From positions 291,248-309,694 of the forward strand of contig RQSC01000029.1 in assembly GCA_013416795.1 (NCBI GenBank): DNA of 18,447 nt, in the 5' to 3' direction. This DNA comes from Prasinococcaceae sp. CCMP 1430. Lineage: Eukaryota; Prasinodermophyta; Palmophyllophyceae; Prasinococcales; Prasinococcaceae. This document shows, one piece after another, positions 16,516 to 18,447 of this stretch (position 1 is its first letter; each line of letters opens with the position of its first letter). The position numbers and the translations under genes are program-made. The notes beneath the pieces were generated by a model. The model ran no database searches, had not been told where the DNA came from, and saw only the letters and a program-made list of their open reading frames with translations.

Positions 16516-16612
16516 AGGCGAGGATGCGCGCATGCAAAGCGACTCGCTCATACTAATATGATTAATCGCATACCGATGCGAGCACGCACGCTCTCTCGCG
16601 CGCACGAGCGCA

Positions 16613-17799
16613 TCAGAGCTCGACCTCGCCCTCTCCGTACCGCTCCATGAAGCTGGCGAAGCTGGCGTGCTTGGGGGTCCAGCTGAGCATCTGCCGCGTC
16701 CGCGGGTTTTCCATGCGGCGTCCCATGGGCCCCTGCCCCTCGGTGGTGAAGCGCACGCCGCCCTCTGGGGCCAGCTCGCCAAAGCGCCCCGAGGAGATTG
16801 TTGCGTCGACAACGTCTTCTTTGGATACTGGGCTACCGTCGACGCCCATGTATCTTCGGCAGCGCCCGCCGTTTAGCAGCACCTCGACGACGAGGTCTGC
16901 GGCGTCGTCGTAATGGATCAGGTTGAGCATCGCGTCGCCACGCCCGCGCACCTCCCCGGCCTTGAGGTAGTACATGTGTGCGCCGCGCGTGGCATGGTAG
17001 AGACCCGCAAGTCTCACCACGCACCCGCCGTGGTCGACGCAGGCGTCCTCCGCGCGCAGCAGGCGGTCGGAGCGCTCCGAGGCGCCCAGTGGCAGCGCGG
17101 GCGTGTCCTCCGTGCAGAGCGCACCGTCCTCACCATAGTACACTGCGCTGCTGCTCGTGAAGACGCAACCGCCCGACTTCTCCCACAGCTGGCAAGCATC
17201 GTACACGCTCTGCGCGTAGTCCTCGCCTGCCGCCGCCGCGCCTGAGGGCGGCGCGCAGTACACCACGTACGGGAAGCGCTCCACGCGCGCCTGCGCCTCC
17301 AGCAACGCCGACACACCACCGTCGAGGTCGCCCTCGGGGATCGACGTGGCGGCAGGGCCGCCGTCGTCACCGTCGCCACCGCTGAGCTCGCCAGCACCGA
17401 AGTCGACGCCCCCAACGGCGCCCACTCCCCCCACGCCAAGGCCACCCACGGCTGCGGGCGCATCTGCCCTGGCGTCGAAGCCCTCGCCCTCGCCCGCCTC
17501 GCCCGCCTCGCCAGGCGCCCCAACGCGCAACTCGAGCCCTTCGATTCCCATCGCGCGCAGCTTGTCATGGTTGTTGGCCGTGCGTGTCTGTGCGACGACG
17601 CGCGCGCCGGGGAAGCGGTTCGCCCAGCGGCTGGCGACGCGCGCGCCCAGCTCGCCCGGCCCCACGATGAGGATGTCCTTGCACCGGCTGAGTCCCTCGT
17701 AGTCGCCGGCGTCCGCGAAATCGTCATCGAACGGAGGAGGAAGCGTGCCGAGGTCAACTGCCTCGCCAGCGCCTGCGAAACTCGCCTCGGGCGCGCCGA
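16613..17799 (-). CDS. Plant-type atypical SDR (NAD(P)-binding Rossmann) protein, 5' end unresolved
   Basis: The conserved part encodes DILIVGPGELGARVASRW, a GxGxxG-type nucleotide-binding start, then YVVYCAPPSG, VFTSSSAVYYGEDG, PLGASERSDRLLRAE, VVRLAGLYHATRGAH, LNLIHYDDAADLVVEVL, YMGVDGSPVSKEDVVD and RTRQMLSWTPKHASFASF. This matches plant plastid proteins like Arabidopsis At1g19690, in the atypical/extended SDR group related to bacterial YeeZ. The YxxxK active site is missing; the equivalent stretch is SERSDRLLRAE, so classical dehydrogenase chemistry is doubtful. A Gly/Ala/Glu-rich in-frame insertion (about 17295-17525) splits the Rossmann core. No in-frame Met occurs before the domain, and a pyrimidine-rich tract ending in CTCAG at 17800 looks like a splice acceptor, so I begin the exon at 17799. 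Without splicing the frame runs on through the homopolymers to ATGs at 18010 and 18094, but that frame depends on their exact length. The substrate is unknown. It converges on NEK10. Confidence 0.8.
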
Positions 17800-17828
17800 C
17801 TGAGCGCGCGTGTTGAAAAAGGGGGGAG

Positions 17829-17829
<1 letters not shown>

Positions 17830-17862
<33 letters not shown>

Positions 17863-17880
17863 GGGGGGGGGGGGGGGGGG
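17830..17880. repeat. C31 directly followed by G20
   Basis: Thirty-one C (17830-17860) abut twenty G (17861-17880), a perfect inverted homopolymer junction. The window itself ends in poly-G on both sides, so the junction may be a false join of two contig ends. It lies upstream of the SDR coding part, in a possible intron or leader. Confidence 0.95.
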
Positions 17881-18447
17881 TCAGCGAGGGTGGCGCATCG
17901 CGCGTTCGATCGCACGTGCCATGCGCAGGCAAGGGTGCGGCCACGCACGGGCGGGCGTGCTTTCGTGGACGTGAGAGCGCGAGCGGGCGTGCGTCGAAGA
18001 GACGCGGCATCGCACCTGCCCCCTGCTGCGACGGCGGTCCTGCGGGCCCGTTGGGTGGCCGCGCACGCCCCGGCGGCGGCACGGCGCCTGGCATCGGCGG
18101 GGGCGGCTTCCCGGCCGCGCCTGCGTGGGCATGGTCGTCGTCCTTCACCTTCCCCTGCCGCACCCGCCCCCTACCCCACACTCCCTGCCCCGCCCGCGGC
18201 GCGACGCGCTGTGGCGACCCACGCCAACCCGCGCGCGCCGCACACGCCGGGGGATTTGGTGCGTTTTGATATGCGTTTTGGTGCTCGCCAGTGGGTTTGC
18301 ATGAGCCTTGGGTTCTGGATAAGATGGTGAAGGTCGAGGCCGTTGGCGCGTGGGGCGCCGGCCTCGCCGCGCTTCGCGTCGAGCTCGGCGCGACGAGCTG
18401 GGCGCGCTGTTCGCGCGCGGGGGGGGGGGGGGGGGGGGGGGGGGGGG
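17881..18447. other. Region without a supported gene, up to the contig end
   Basis: The sequence from 17881 to 18250 is GC-rich with open frames on both strands but no recognised domain; minus-strand ATGs at 18010 and 18094 are possible starts for the SDR gene. A less GC-rich patch (about 18250-18325) precedes an ATG at 18324 in the context AAGATGG. From there a plus-strand frame (MVKVEAVGAWGAGLAALRV...) stays open for 41 codons into the terminal poly-G. This could be the first exon of another gene, but composition alone makes such frames common. Confidence 0.3.
18419..18447. repeat. poly-G run at the right contig edge
   Basis: Twenty-nine G close the window, mirroring the left edge. This indicates that assembly stopped in homopolymer. 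Confidence 0.9.

Noticed and set aside
1-18447. A functional multigene system linking the neighbours
   Set aside because: The seven genes belong to unrelated housekeeping, trafficking, chromosome and cilium families. Adjacency alone does not support a joint system.

Overview
This window looks like one complete contig of a eukaryotic nuclear genome, and it starts and stops in long G runs. It is very GC-rich by eye, gene-dense, and holds seven recognisable protein genes with short or no introns. A photosynthetic, flagellated protist is the best fit. Supporting signs are an ARA6-type (plant/alga-type) Rab5 GTPase, a plant-like atypical SDR protein, a NEK10-type kinase (a family tied to motile cilia), condensin II, a mitochondrial complex I subunit, and two GT-AG introns. 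A haptophyte or similar GC-rich alga is my guess. That is inference from gene content and base composition, not a sequence match.

Layout. 1-524: contig edge, TATA-like box and G-rich leader. 525-4076 (+): a 1183-residue coiled-coil golgin with a C-terminal GRIP domain. 4236-5010 (-): NDUFA13/GRIM-19 in two exons. 5011-5714: divergent promoter region with a TG/TGG/G microsatellite, A/T runs, an inverted repeat and a direct repeat. 5715-7856 (+): a complete, intronless, bacterial-type catalase-peroxidase KatG. 8107-8862 (+): ARA6/RABF1-type Rab5 with one intron. 8949-11861 (-): condensin II subunit CAP-G2. 11862-12672: divergent promoter region with two palindromes. 12673-16488 (+): NEK10-like kinase with ARM repeats, kinase domain and the NEK10 C-terminal module. 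16613-17799 (-): plant-type atypical SDR protein whose 5' end is unresolved. 17800-18447: a C31/G20 homopolymer junction, then sequence without a supported gene, then the poly-G contig end.

Organisation. Gene ends are packed tail to tail with gaps of 159, 86 and 124 bases. Two head-to-head pairs (NDUFA13/katG and CAP-G2/NEK10) share intergenic regions. The genes do not form a pathway. The golgin (trans-Golgi tethering) and the ARA6-type Rab (endosome to plasma membrane) both serve membrane traffic, and CAP-G2 and NEK10 belong broadly to chromosome and cilium biology, but I see no evidence that neighbours work together.

I did not find a convincing undescribed multigene system. The most interesting points are the NEK10 orthologue with its full architecture in a probable alga, the ARA6-type Rab5, the probably transferred katG, the atypical SDR with a glycine-rich insertion and no YxxxK, and the suspicious C31/G20 junction, which may be a false join. 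All family calls rest on remembered family features; no database search or alignment was run.
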